From IMG/VR virus record IMGVR_UViG_3300025137_005870, positions 30,500 to 94,499 of that record: a stretch of 64,000 nucleotides of DNA. One strand, written 5' to 3'. Both the position numbers and the translations under genes were made by a program. This DNA comes from a virus. Positions within the stretch are counted from its first letter, which is position 1. Each line of letters starts with the position of its first letter. Below, in pieces: positions 41,142 through 48,270 of this stretch. The notes below the pieces were generated by a model. It was given only the letters and a program-made list of their open reading frames with translations, did no database searches and had not been told where the DNA came from.

Positions 41142-41626
41142 TAAATAATCTCCATGATCTGTTCAGCTACATCTTTGATGTTTGTAAAGTCTGGCTCTAT
41201 GATTGCATATGGAACACCATACAAATCAACTTTCAATTTATTCTGATAGTCTTCCCTCTGAAAAGTATCTCCCGAAAAGGCTAGGAAGATTGGATACTTT
41301 GGTGTGTTCGGGTGCATCTCTCTGACCGTCTTTACGACGCCCTCCGTGATCATCTTGTAAACCCTCTCATGGGCGTTACCACCGTTGTTCCCTGTTTTCT
41401 TTTCAATAAATACGAACCGGCTTGTTTCGTTGTTAGTAACTTTAGCATCAAGTATTATGCCTTTGCCATTGGGATAAATTTTCACCTTTGGAGGCTTTAG
41501 TTGGACGGTGTAATGGTCAGGTAGGCTTTTCGCCAGATGTCTGACGAACTCGTTTTCACCAGTGTCTCCTGTGACCCTTGCTCCCATCTGCCAGTTTCCG
41601 CGATTAGATAAATGATTTGCGCTCAT
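41141..41626 (-). CDS. EcoRI/MunI-like PD-(D/E)XK endonuclease
   Basis: The 161-residue protein has GDTGENEFV, ILD (D60), FVFIEKKTG (E75, K77) and GGNAHERVYK (82-91). EcoRI has the same order, with ECK then GNAIERSHKN; MunI is similar. This indicates a sequence-specific type II restriction nuclease. It is shorter than EcoRI (277) and MunI (202). Coupled to the Dam-like methylase, it probably attacks unmethylated DNA of host or competing phages. Confidence 0.75.
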   Translation of the reverse strand: MSANHLSNRGNWQMGARVTGDTGENEFVRHLAKSLPDHYTVQLKPPKVKIYPNGKGIILDAKVTNNETSRFVFIEKKTGNNGGNAHERVYKMITEGVVKTVREMHPNTPKYPIFLAFSGDTFQREDYQNKLKVDLYGVPYAIIEPDFTNIKDVAEQIMEII

Positions 41627-41627
41627 A

Positions 41628-41837
41628 CTACCTTCCTACCCATCGGGCATCGCCGACGGTCATAACGGGCTGGTAGGCCCCTTTATTAAATGATGGTGCT
41701 GAGCAACGGGAACGATGGTCGGCCACTCGATGGGCACGACGATCTCCACATTCCAAACACAGATGATAACCTAATTCTAGGCGACGAGCAGGATACTCTT
41801 CACCACACAATTTACATTCAGCCAATGCAACCCCCAC
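41628..41837 (-). CDS. Zinc-ribbon-like small protein
   Basis: A 69-residue protein with CKLCGEEYPARRLELGYHLC and LECGD; CxxC pairs suggest a zinc ribbon. The basic C-terminal half may bind DNA. Confidence 0.6.
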   Translation of the reverse strand: MGVALAECKLCGEEYPARRLELGYHLCLECGDRRAHRVADHRSRCSAPSFNKGAYQPVMTVGDARWVGR

Positions 41838-41848
41838 GCTACATATAC

Positions 41849-41877
41849 ATTATAGCACGTCCCCGTGCCGAAGTCAA
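41849..41877 (-). promoter_or_regulatory. sigma70-type promoter
   Basis: TTGACT (41872-41877), 17 bp, TATAAT (41849-41854). No upstream doublet. Drives the zinc-ribbon, nuclease and methylase genes. Confidence 0.75.
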
Positions 41878-41896
41878 GCAGAAAATATAAAAAACT

Positions 41897-42082
41897 TTAA
41901 GCGTCTGCTGGTTCTGAACCGAGCCACCAGAGAACAACGTGTTCAAAGCCTAGTTCTAAGTCTTTTTTAAGCATCGCATCGTCGATCACTTTCTTGATTT
42001 CTACTGCCTGCTTCATCTCTTCTTTCGTAATATCCAAGTCGCCAAGTTCCAAAACCATATCTTTCAAGCTCCGTTTGCTCAT
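41897..42082 (-). CDS. Small helical protein (61 aa)
   Basis: MSKRSLKDMVLELGDLDITK and further acidic helices. No known domain. Promoter at 42125. Confidence 0.55.
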   Translation of the reverse strand: MSKRSLKDMVLELGDLDITKEEMKQAVEIKKVIDDAMLKKDLELGFEHVVLWWLGSEPADA

Positions 42083-42124
42083 GTGAGTATCTTATTAAGG
42101 TGTGTAGCTCTCCCACACATATAT

Positions 42125-42153
42125 ATTATAACCGCTTGGGGGGTCTGTGTCAA
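42125..42153 (-). promoter_or_regulatory. sigma70-type promoter
   Basis: TTGACA (42148-42153), 17 bp, TATAAT (42125-42130); a perfect consensus. Confidence 0.8.
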
Positions 42154-42175
42154 GGGTCTTGACACATTTTTTACA

Positions 42176-43114
42176 TTATCGCACTGACATGAGTTCATCG
42201 TAGGCTTTGGCCTTTAGATCTGAAAGTCTCTTTAACTCCTCGCTCCTGCGAAGCACCTTGAAAGCTAGGTTTTCAACAGAAAACTGTCCTGCTCCCTCTA
42301 GCCCAGCCTTTCGCATATTCCGTATCTTTGTCTTCAATCGGTCGATTGCGTCCAATACTTTATCTTCTTCGCCGTCTTTCATCATTCGCTCAATATCATC
42401 GATGCGATCTGACATATCCTGTGCCTTCTTCTCTATATTTGCATAGTCGATACTGGCTGCTTCGGGCTTTGGTTCGGTCAACCACTCGTCATTCTCAACC
42501 GAGTAAACCCCAGTTGAAAGGTGGGGTTCGTTAGTATCTTGGAAATAGATTTCTACCTCGTAGTCATCCATATAAATGTCGTGAGTGTTGTTCCAGTTCG
42601 TTTGTAGATTTCTAAAAAACTGACTTACAAGCTCTTGATTGTCATCCACCTTAGTGAAGTCTAACAGGATGTGGAGGTCCACGTCCGAGAACTTTGACCA
42701 GTTGTAGTTAGCCAAAGAGCCGGTTAAAGTTATATCTTCAACATCTATATCAAATGGAAGATCAATAATAAAGTCTTTTACAATCTTTAAAAGTGCTTCT
42801 CTAACCTCGGGCTTTAACTTGTCGCCCTCCCAAACATTAGGTTCCAAGGTATCATTTACCTCGAAAGAACGGAGAGCGTCAGCACTGATCTTCTCCTGTA
42901 GTCCTTCAAACCTTAGCTTTGACGTACCGGCTCGTTGGACCTTCCCCGTAAACGGTGGTCCACTCTTCTTATTCTTAATACCGCCCATCGTTGAGTAAAT
43001 GTCATTTCTTCGGCGCTGGGCTTTGTATCGCTTTTGTGCTGCGGATTTAAATGGAGTTTGTTCCATCGCTTCCGTCAGGCGCTTGAAGTTCTTCCATTTA
43101 CTTGAAAAGGACAT
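42176..43114 (-). CDS. Pol-beta-type nucleotidyltransferase with targeting-like N-terminus
   Basis: The 312-residue protein starts MSFSSKWKNFKRLTEAMEQT; KWKNFKRLTE is similar to other capsid-targeting-like starts (LTE site). Residues 120-150 contain LTGSLANYNWSKFSDVDLHI, the GS...DxD motif of the nucleotidyltransferase superfamily. The C-terminal part is helical. It may modify a nucleic acid or protein after injection; AbiEii/MNT toxins share the motif. Confidence 0.7.
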   Translation of the reverse strand: MSFSSKWKNFKRLTEAMEQTPFKSAAQKRYKAQRRRNDIYSTMGGIKNKKSGPPFTGKVQRAGTSKLRFEGLQEKISADALRSFEVNDTLEPNVWEGDKLKPEVREALLKIVKDFIIDLPFDIDVEDITLTGSLANYNWSKFSDVDLHILLDFTKVDDNQELVSQFFRNLQTNWNNTHDIYMDDYEVEIYFQDTNEPHLSTGVYSVENDEWLTEPKPEAASIDYANIEKKAQDMSDRIDDIERMMKDGEEDKVLDAIDRLKTKIRNMRKAGLEGAGQFSVENLAFKVLRRSEELKRLSDLKAKAYDELMSVR

Positions 43115-43336
43115 TTAGTTCCCCATTTTATCAATAGCAGAGACTAAAGCCTTTGCATCGTTAAAGTCAATGTCATCCTCACCAATGCCTTCGGCTCTGG
43201 CTTCTTCCTGCCAGTATTCCAAGCAGCCTTCAGCGTTAGGATTGCGTCTGCAATATTCCTCTTGGAAGTTACCTTCTCGCAACTTCTGGATCTCTTCTTT
43301 GATGATTTCTTTCAATCTGTTCTTTGTAATTCTCAT
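43115..43336 (-). CDS. Small targeting-peptide-type protein
   Basis: A 73-residue protein starting MRITKNRLKEIIKEEIQKLR. The KEIIKEE start is shared with 46611 and 47624. A Cys pair occurs in the middle. Probably a virion-internal protein. Confidence 0.6.
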   Translation of the reverse strand: MRITKNRLKEIIKEEIQKLREGNFQEEYCRRNPNAEGCLEYWQEEARAEGIGEDDIDFNDAKALVSAIDKMGN

Positions 43337-43357
43337 TGTAAAAGCTCCTCTTTACAC

Positions 43358-43367
43358 AATAAATAGT
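43358..43367 (-). promoter_or_regulatory. Late-promoter-like motif
   Basis: ACTATTTATT on the minus strand, 21 bp before the ATG at 43336. Confidence 0.55.
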
Positions 43368-43703
43368 CTAAAACTCTTCTTGTCGTCCATCTGCCCAAGT
43401 AATAATCGTCTTGTTATCTGGGTGTGGACTGACGTGTACTTTCTTGAAATCACTTAGGCTTTCAAAGATCGCGATAGAACCCCTTGGAACCGGCGTTAGC
43501 CAGTGTAGTACCACCTGACCAGTTGCATACTGAACACCCTCAATCACAACTCCCGTGCCTGAGATCCCCGATTCGTCACCTTGGCGGCAAACTGTGAAAG
43601 TCTCAATACCGCGAGGGGCAAACTTTGTCGGTGGCTTCGGCTTTAGTTCCTCGGCATCAGTTGCAACTCTATCTTCTTCTGGCTGGTTTAGATTATCTTC
43701 CAT
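43368..43703 (-). CDS. Unknown beta-rich 111-aa protein
   Basis: The N-terminal 40 residues are acidic and Pro-rich; then GTGVVIEGVQYATGQVVLHW resembles the SH3-like VGDLV domain. It ends TWADGRQEEF. A distant member of that family is possible. Confidence 0.5.
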   Translation of the reverse strand: MEDNLNQPEEDRVATDAEELKPKPPTKFAPRGIETFTVCRQGDESGISGTGVVIEGVQYATGQVVLHWLTPVPRGSIAIFESLSDFKKVHVSPHPDNKTIITWADGRQEEF

Positions 43704-43714
43704 AGTTTAAATCC

Positions 43715-43930
43715 TTATGCGTCTCCGACAGGTTCCATCTTTGAGAGCATTTCTATAACTTGCTGCTCTTCCATTACTACTTTGGCTGCTTTGTCGGATT
43801 CGTGTATTTCATCTAACATAAACCAAAGCGATTCGTTCTCATCCTTATAAATCTCAATCTCTTTTAAAAGATGTTCGATTATAACAATAAGTTCTGCTTT
43901 GGTTTTGTTCTTCAAGGGTTGTTCTCCCAT
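43715..43930 (-). CDS. Small coiled-coil protein
   Basis: The 71-residue protein starts MGEQPLKNKTKAELIVIIEH and is a charged coiled coil. Promoter at 43940-43968. Confidence 0.55.
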   Translation of the reverse strand: MGEQPLKNKTKAELIVIIEHLLKEIEIYKDENESLWFMLDEIHESDKAAKVVMEEQQVIEMLSKMEPVGDA

Positions 43931-43939
43931 ACACTAAAT

Positions 43940-43968
43940 AGTATAACACGATGGTTTTCATTCGTCAA
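43940..43968 (-). promoter_or_regulatory. sigma70-type promoter
   Basis: TTGACG (43963-43968), 17 bp, TATACT (43940-43945). Confidence 0.65.
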
Positions 43969-44677
43969 GTGATTCGAGATTAAAATCTAATAGATCTGTC
44001 ATCAACTTCCAGATAGGCACGATGTGAACGACATCTTCTATCGCGGTTGGTGTTCCAATCACATCGGTGCCCACTCCCACAGCAGTTAGGACACCAATCA
44101 AGCGACCCCATTCATCAAAGACACCTGATCCTGATGCTCCGCGCCAAGCATAGGAGTGCATATAATAATTTCCCTCACGGTTAATCGCAGAGATATAACC
44201 TTTGATTGTATACATAGCATCATCGTTGGGGTAGCCCGAATAAAGTGTGTTCTGGCCTACTTTTATGCTAGCCGGTTTGATTGGTCTGAACTTAACCGGC
44301 TTTAGGCTTGAGTGATTAGAAGGTAGCAGGACTGCGAGATCATTGTGAGCATCGTAATAAACGACCTGTGCCATAGTGGACTCTCCTAACGATTCCACAC
44401 CAACCAGCCACGGAGGGCCGCTTATGACGTGTGCGGCTGTCACAACGATAGTGTGGCCCTTGTATTTAAATGCTGTGCCTGTGCCAATTGAAATGTTGTC
44501 ATCGGGCCCGATCGATAAAATACGCACCGTTGCGTTTCTTGACTTGGCTATTAAACTCGTTGTTGTCTTTACAACCTGCAATGTTGGCGCATCTTCTGTT
44601 GTGTTACAAACCTCGATTGAAGGCTGCGTACACGACAGCGCCAAGAAAGACATTATCCCCCACAATATGTATCTCAT
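43958..44677 (-). CDS. Trypsin-like serine protease lipoprotein
   Basis: The 239-residue protein has a lipoprotein signal (ILWGIMSFLALSCTQ; Cys16). The triad is visible as VVTAAHV (His), HNDLAVL (Asp) and GASGSGVFD (Ser), in trypsin/DegP order. There is no PDZ domain. It should act on the periplasmic or outer face of the envelope. Like the vWA lipoprotein it has a late promoter in an RBS-masking hairpin. Confidence 0.85.
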   Translation of the reverse strand: MRYILWGIMSFLALSCTQPSIEVCNTTEDAPTLQVVKTTTSLIAKSRNATVRILSIGPDDNISIGTGTAFKYKGHTIVVTAAHVISGPPWLVGVESLGESTMAQVVYYDAHNDLAVLLPSNHSSLKPVKFRPIKPASIKVGQNTLYSGYPNDDAMYTIKGYISAINREGNYYMHSYAWRGASGSGVFDEWGRLIGVLTAVGVGTDVIGTPTAIEDVVHIVPIWKLMTDLLDFNLESLDE

Positions 44678-44685
44678 AAAATTAC

Positions 44686-44707
44686 CCCCCTATAAGTATA
44701 TAGGAGG
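44686..44707 (-). promoter_or_regulatory. RBS-masking hairpin with late promoter in its loop
   Basis: CCTCCTATA (44699-44707) pairs with TATAGGGGG (44686-44694), nine pairs with one G-U, loop TACT. The 3' arm is the ribosome-binding site of the protease gene; the late-like TATACTTATA (44691-44700) spans the loop. Confidence 0.65.
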
Positions 44708-44762
44708 TTTTTGCTTAAAAGGTACTATGTATCAGGTTTTAGCGGGTTTTGAAATAGGAGTT

Positions 44763-45005
44763 CTACTTTTTAAGTGTCTTTTTAACAGCTTTGAGAAGTT
44801 GAGCTATTAACTCTTCAATTTCCTCTGTTGTCCCGCCTGAGCCAGCAAGAAGTTCATCTACGTCGGTAACAAATCCGTCTTCGAACATAGAGAACTTGTA
44901 TAAATCTTCTTTAGATAGTTTTGGCTCTGGGCGAGCGCGGTCGGGAGGAAACTGAAGAACATTCCCTTCTAATAACTTTCGCCAGTTTTCAATCAGTAGT
45001 TTCAT
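44763..45005 (-). CDS. Small capsid-targeted-like protein
   Basis: An 80-residue protein starting MKLLIENWRKLLEGNVLQFP. ENWRKLLE matches the NWRKF(L/I)xE start of several neighbours, with LLE as possible cleavage site. The remainder is acidic and helical. Confidence 0.6.
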   Translation of the reverse strand: MKLLIENWRKLLEGNVLQFPPDRARPEPKLSKEDLYKFSMFEDGFVTDVDELLAGSGGTTEEIEELIAQLLKAVKKTLKK

Positions 45006-45183
45006 TTCGTTTTACCAATGCGATGATGTCATCTAACTTAGATGATACACCTGTTTCAAAAAGAGGAGGGATAATAGAATGAATAAGGCACTTGGTCCCG
45101 GCTGTGAGCAGCAGAAAACTGATACCCATGGCGTGTTTCATGTGCTCGACATAAGTTTCGTTGTTCTCTTTAAGATGCTTCAT
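44989..45183 (-). CDS. DUF6356-like small membrane protein
   Basis: The 64-residue protein starts MKHLKENNETYVEHMKHAMG and has one membrane helix (ISFLLLTAGTKCLIHSIIPP). The pattern resembles DUF6356 proteins of marine bacteria and phages. It overlaps both neighbours. Confidence 0.55.
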   Translation of the reverse strand: MKHLKENNETYVEHMKHAMGISFLLLTAGTKCLIHSIIPPLFETGVSSKLDDIIALVKRNETTD

Positions 45184-45613
45184 TTTTACTTTGCCATTCA
45201 AAAGAGATTTTGTCTTCGTCGATAGGTCCGCCAGCAGCCCAAGTATAGCAGGATCGGGCTGAATGGCATTTGAAATGGTGCATCCAACAGTAGCCTAAAT
45301 AACCTTCTTCATCCTCAATAGGTTGTGAGGTAGGGCCGGGCATACATTCCTTCATACGCGGAGAAATGTCAAAAGCGGTGCAGTTAGAACATTTAGATTT
45401 CTTTGCAACCTCTGGCTTTGTATTCCAGTGTTCGGCTGCTCTAACCCAATACTCTTCATCAGCAAGGTTCAAGGGGCCATACTGGATGTGTTCTGCTTGA
45501 ATAGCGGCGTTACGGTTCTTTGTATTCAGTTCAAGGTCTTGAGTTGGCTTAGGGCAAACCATCTCTTTAACCTCGTTTATAAATCGTTTCCAGTTTTCAA
45601 GCAGTAGTTTCAT
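45170..45613 (-). CDS. Cys-rich capsid-targeted-like protein
   Basis: The 147-residue protein starts MKLLLENWKRFINEVKEMVC at ATG 45613. NWKRFINE is a targeting-like peptide (INE site). The body has several Cys (CSNCTAFD, CWMHHFKC), consistent with a metal site. The start overlaps nothing longer and is adjacent to the upstream stop. Confidence 0.65.
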   Translation of the reverse strand: MKLLLENWKRFINEVKEMVCPKPTQDLELNTKNRNAAIQAEHIQYGPLNLADEEYWVRAAEHWNTKPEVAKKSKCSNCTAFDISPRMKECMPGPTSQPIEDEEGYLGYCWMHHFKCHSARSCYTWAAGGPIDEDKISFEWQSKNEAS

Positions 45614-45614
45614 T

Positions 45615-46571
45615 TTACCAAGCCTTACACGACCAATAGCGGGCTTTCCACTTTGGTCCGGGGTTATCACAGTTATGTCGTGCTCTAAACGACTTTCTAC
45701 GGGCTGGAATGTTCTTCTTGATCTTCATATTTTTGTCGCCGAAGTTAACTTTCACAACATTGCCCTTCGCGTTCTTCACATAAACCTTAGACTTTTTGAC
45801 ATCGCCTCTCGTTGGTTTGTTAAGAGTAACCTTTCTTCCTTGATACTCTGCTTCTTCAAGTGTTTCGCCCTCGGCTAGATACTCATAATAAACATTCTCA
45901 AGTTCTTCGTTGATGATTTCCATCAGTCTTTGTCTGTCCATACCCAAGCCTTCGTTTTTCTTTGCTTTCTTACCCCAAGACTTGCCCTTACCCTTCTCTT
46001 TGCAAGCTCCGGGTGTAGGACGACAGGCTGGGTATTTGGATCGCTTCTCGCCCTTCTCACGGCCACAGGCTTTATAGCCTCCATCACCGTCTGGTGCGTT
46101 GCAGTCAACCCAACCGCCCTTCTTGCCTTTGGCTCCCTTGCGACCAAACCAATCACTAAGACTGGATTCCTTACTGGATTCCGTTCCTGCTTTCTTTTTC
46201 TTCTCGTCCATCACAGACTGAAGCTCTTGCATAACAATGTCTTTGATTTCGTTTTTATTCATTCTCTTAGTTTTCCTCTTGGAAGCCTCTTTTCTTTCCT
46301 TGGCATAATCAAAAGACTTTTTCAATCGCGCTTTGACCTTTGGGTCTTTTGCATTTTGGTAGGCGGCTCTTGCTCGCTGGTGAATCAAGTTAATGATTTG
46401 TGACTGTCGTTTGTGTGATTTGGATTTAAATGATGCTTTTGATAGTGTATCCTTGATGTCTTGGACAGTTTTAAACTTTACTGATACTGTGTCTTTCGGG
46501 TTTTCATCAGTATATAGTCTTCTGCTAGAGCCTTTTGGCTTTTTACCTGTTCCTTTCTTTGGGTCACTCAT
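45615..46571 (-). CDS. Basic multi-domain virion-internal-like protein
   Basis: The 318-residue, very basic protein has an N-terminal helical region, then MNKNEIKDIVMQELQSVMDE (about residue 104), a Gly/Lys/Cys-rich region (WVDCNAPDGDGGYKACGREK), then a second targeting-like repeat (MDRQRLMEIINEELENVYYE), and a C-terminus RHNCDNPGPKWKARYWSCKA. The internal repeats resemble cleavable tags, so the protein may be a precursor of several pieces. The Lys/Cys regions are common in marine phage proteins and may bind DNA. Confidence 0.6.
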   Translation of the reverse strand: MSDPKKGTGKKPKGSSRRLYTDENPKDTVSVKFKTVQDIKDTLSKASFKSKSHKRQSQIINLIHQRARAAYQNAKDPKVKARLKKSFDYAKERKEASKRKTKRMNKNEIKDIVMQELQSVMDEKKKKAGTESSKESSLSDWFGRKGAKGKKGGWVDCNAPDGDGGYKACGREKGEKRSKYPACRPTPGACKEKGKGKSWGKKAKKNEGLGMDRQRLMEIINEELENVYYEYLAEGETLEEAEYQGRKVTLNKPTRGDVKKSKVYVKNAKGNVVKVNFGDKNMKIKKNIPARRKSFRARHNCDNPGPKWKARYWSCKAW

Positions 46572-46610
46572 TCTTGTTTTCCTCCATTGTCTTCAACATT
46601 AGAGGTTCCA

Positions 46611-47627
46611 TTACTTTTTTTCGATGTCTACCTCGGCATCATCGTCAAGAATGTAATCACCATTCTTGTGCAAACCAACGTCAACCATATCATCTAAGAT
46701 AACTTTAACCTCAGCTTCATCAGCATCCACTGCCTTCACGATAGCATCCAGCCCAGCAGCACCACCCTCATCCTTCAATACTTTGCGGATTTGGGGTTCT
46801 ATGGCCTTCACATCCTCTTCTTTGAGGTCTTTCCAGATCTTACCTCTGCGACACTGGACGACAGCCCCAGAAGCGTAAGCAGAAGGCCACACATCATACT
46901 TGCTTTTTGCGATTCTGGTGCAGCGATCGTCTTTTTCAAGGATGACATTCATCATTTCTTCTCTTACCATCTTCTCAATGCTTTCATTAACTTCGTCAAA
47001 GTCGGCGGTAATTATATTAACAAAGCCGGGATACATCATACCGATAATACCTTCTTCTATCATCTCTTCAACAACCTGCATAGCAGTTTGTTCTGATGTA
47101 TCATACTCATCGGCGATGAATACCATTAAATCGTTTTTACCTATCTTTTGGGTTACTCGGCCCTGCGCAAGATCGGGAAACTTCTTAGCCAACATTCGCG
47201 CAACCTCTTCGGGATCTGGACGAAAGCCTGCTTGTTCCAAGTCGTCAAGGTCTGGGTTGATCCTGTCTTCTAAGGATTCTCCAAGCTCTTCCTCCATCAT
47301 GCTCTGGCGAAATGCTTCAGCTTCTTCCTCAGCAGCCAGATCCTCGGGCGACAAGGAAGCACGCCAACGGCGATCATAATCTTTTCGTTCTCTCTCTTCT
47401 TTCTCTCTCCTCTCCATGTCCCGCTGCGCCTGTGTTTTTTCCTTAGCGTCAATTGCTCGTTTGTGGATATCGACCGACGATGCCCCCGGACCCTTCTGCC
47501 GCTTCTTCTGCATCTTCCGCAGGAGATATAGCGGTAGGAAATTGGATTCTTCTAATTTATCTTCTGATAGAACAGCTTCAAGCTCTTCCTTGATGATTTC
47601 TTTAAGTTGTGACTTTGTGATTTTCAT
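46611..47627 (-). CDS. Capsid-targeted-like protein, multi-domain
   Basis: The 338-residue protein begins MKITKSQLKEIIKEELEAVL. Charged coiled coil follows (residues 35-110). Near residue 245 is RCTRIAKSKYDVWPSAYASG, a segment widespread in T4-like marine phages. The C-terminal end has a winged-helix-like region (VKVILDDMVDVGL). Probably packaged in the capsid. Confidence 0.65.
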   Translation of the reverse strand: MKITKSQLKEIIKEELEAVLSEDKLEESNFLPLYLLRKMQKKRQKGPGASSVDIHKRAIDAKEKTQAQRDMERREKEERERKDYDRRWRASLSPEDLAAEEEAEAFRQSMMEEELGESLEDRINPDLDDLEQAGFRPDPEEVARMLAKKFPDLAQGRVTQKIGKNDLMVFIADEYDTSEQTAMQVVEEMIEEGIIGMMYPGFVNIITADFDEVNESIEKMVREEMMNVILEKDDRCTRIAKSKYDVWPSAYASGAVVQCRRGKIWKDLKEEDVKAIEPQIRKVLKDEGGAAGLDAIVKAVDADEAEVKVILDDMVDVGLHKNGDYILDDDAEVDIEKK

Positions 47628-47851
47628 CTTTTACGCTCCACTGATAAGATTATATCGCCATCATCTGTAGTCCATTCAAAGATGTCAAGGTCTTGGCCGA
47701 TTCCATCGAGTTGGATCCTCAGCTTGCCGTCGCGGGATGCGTCCATCATAAGATCTTGCAACTGACCAACAGTAAACTGGTGTGCGCCTTCTTCCAAGGT
47801 TGAGAGTTCTTCTTTGATTATTTCTTTAAGTTGTGTTCTTGTGATTTTCAT
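47624..47851 (-). CDS. Small targeting-peptide-type protein
   Basis: A 75-residue protein starting MKITRTQLKEIIKEELSTLE, then a short alpha/beta domain (FTVGQLQDLMMDASRDGKLR). It overlaps both neighbours by four bases. Confidence 0.6.
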   Translation of the reverse strand: MKITRTQLKEIIKEELSTLEEGAHQFTVGQLQDLMMDASRDGKLRIQLDGIGQDLDIFEWTTDDGDIILSVERKR

Positions 47852-48270
47852 TTTATTGCTATCCTTCCAATGGCGAGACTGTATTTGTCTCCAATGTTAT
47901 AATTAGTTATGTTTTCTGGTTTAATCCATTCATAGTCGCTATGTTCTTGACTCAAGCTTATCTTTCCTTCCCAATCATAGGCAGCATAGAAAATTACTTT
48001 ATCGTCTGTATAAATCTTTGTTGCTTTGTCTAGGTCTAAACTTGTTTCTTCCCAGACTTCTCGGTCTAATGCATCGTCTAGTGCTTCGTCCTTTTCGACG
48101 TGGCCACCGGGCAAGTCCCATTCCCACGGTGATTCCTTACTGATAACTTTCTTTGAACGACGGAGGATCAATACTTTGTCATCGTCTCTGACCATTACAA
48201 CCTTGACGACCCTTTGCATGTCCTGACCCTCCATTAAGAATTTATTAAACCTCTCAATAAGTAGTCTCAT
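47848..48270 (-). CDS. Nudix hydrolase with targeting-like N-terminus
   Basis: The 140-residue protein begins MRLLIERFNKFLMEGQDMQR (LME site) and has a Nudix box, GGHVEKDEALDDALDREVWE then ETSL; the usual Gly of EExG is Thr. Nudix enzymes cleave nucleoside diphosphate derivatives such as ADP-ribose or RNA caps. If packaged, it would be injected with the DNA. Confidence 0.8.
   Translation of the reverse strand: MRLLIERFNKFLMEGQDMQRVVKVVMVRDDDKVLILRRSKKVISKESPWEWDLPGGHVEKDEALDDALDREVWEETSLDLDKATKIYTDDKVIFYAAYDWEGKISLSQEHSDYEWIKPENITNYNIGDKYSLAIGRIAIK

Noticed and set aside
41141-41626. Holliday-junction resolvase as identity
   Set aside because: The GNAHER segment and ExK spacing fit EcoRI/MunI better.
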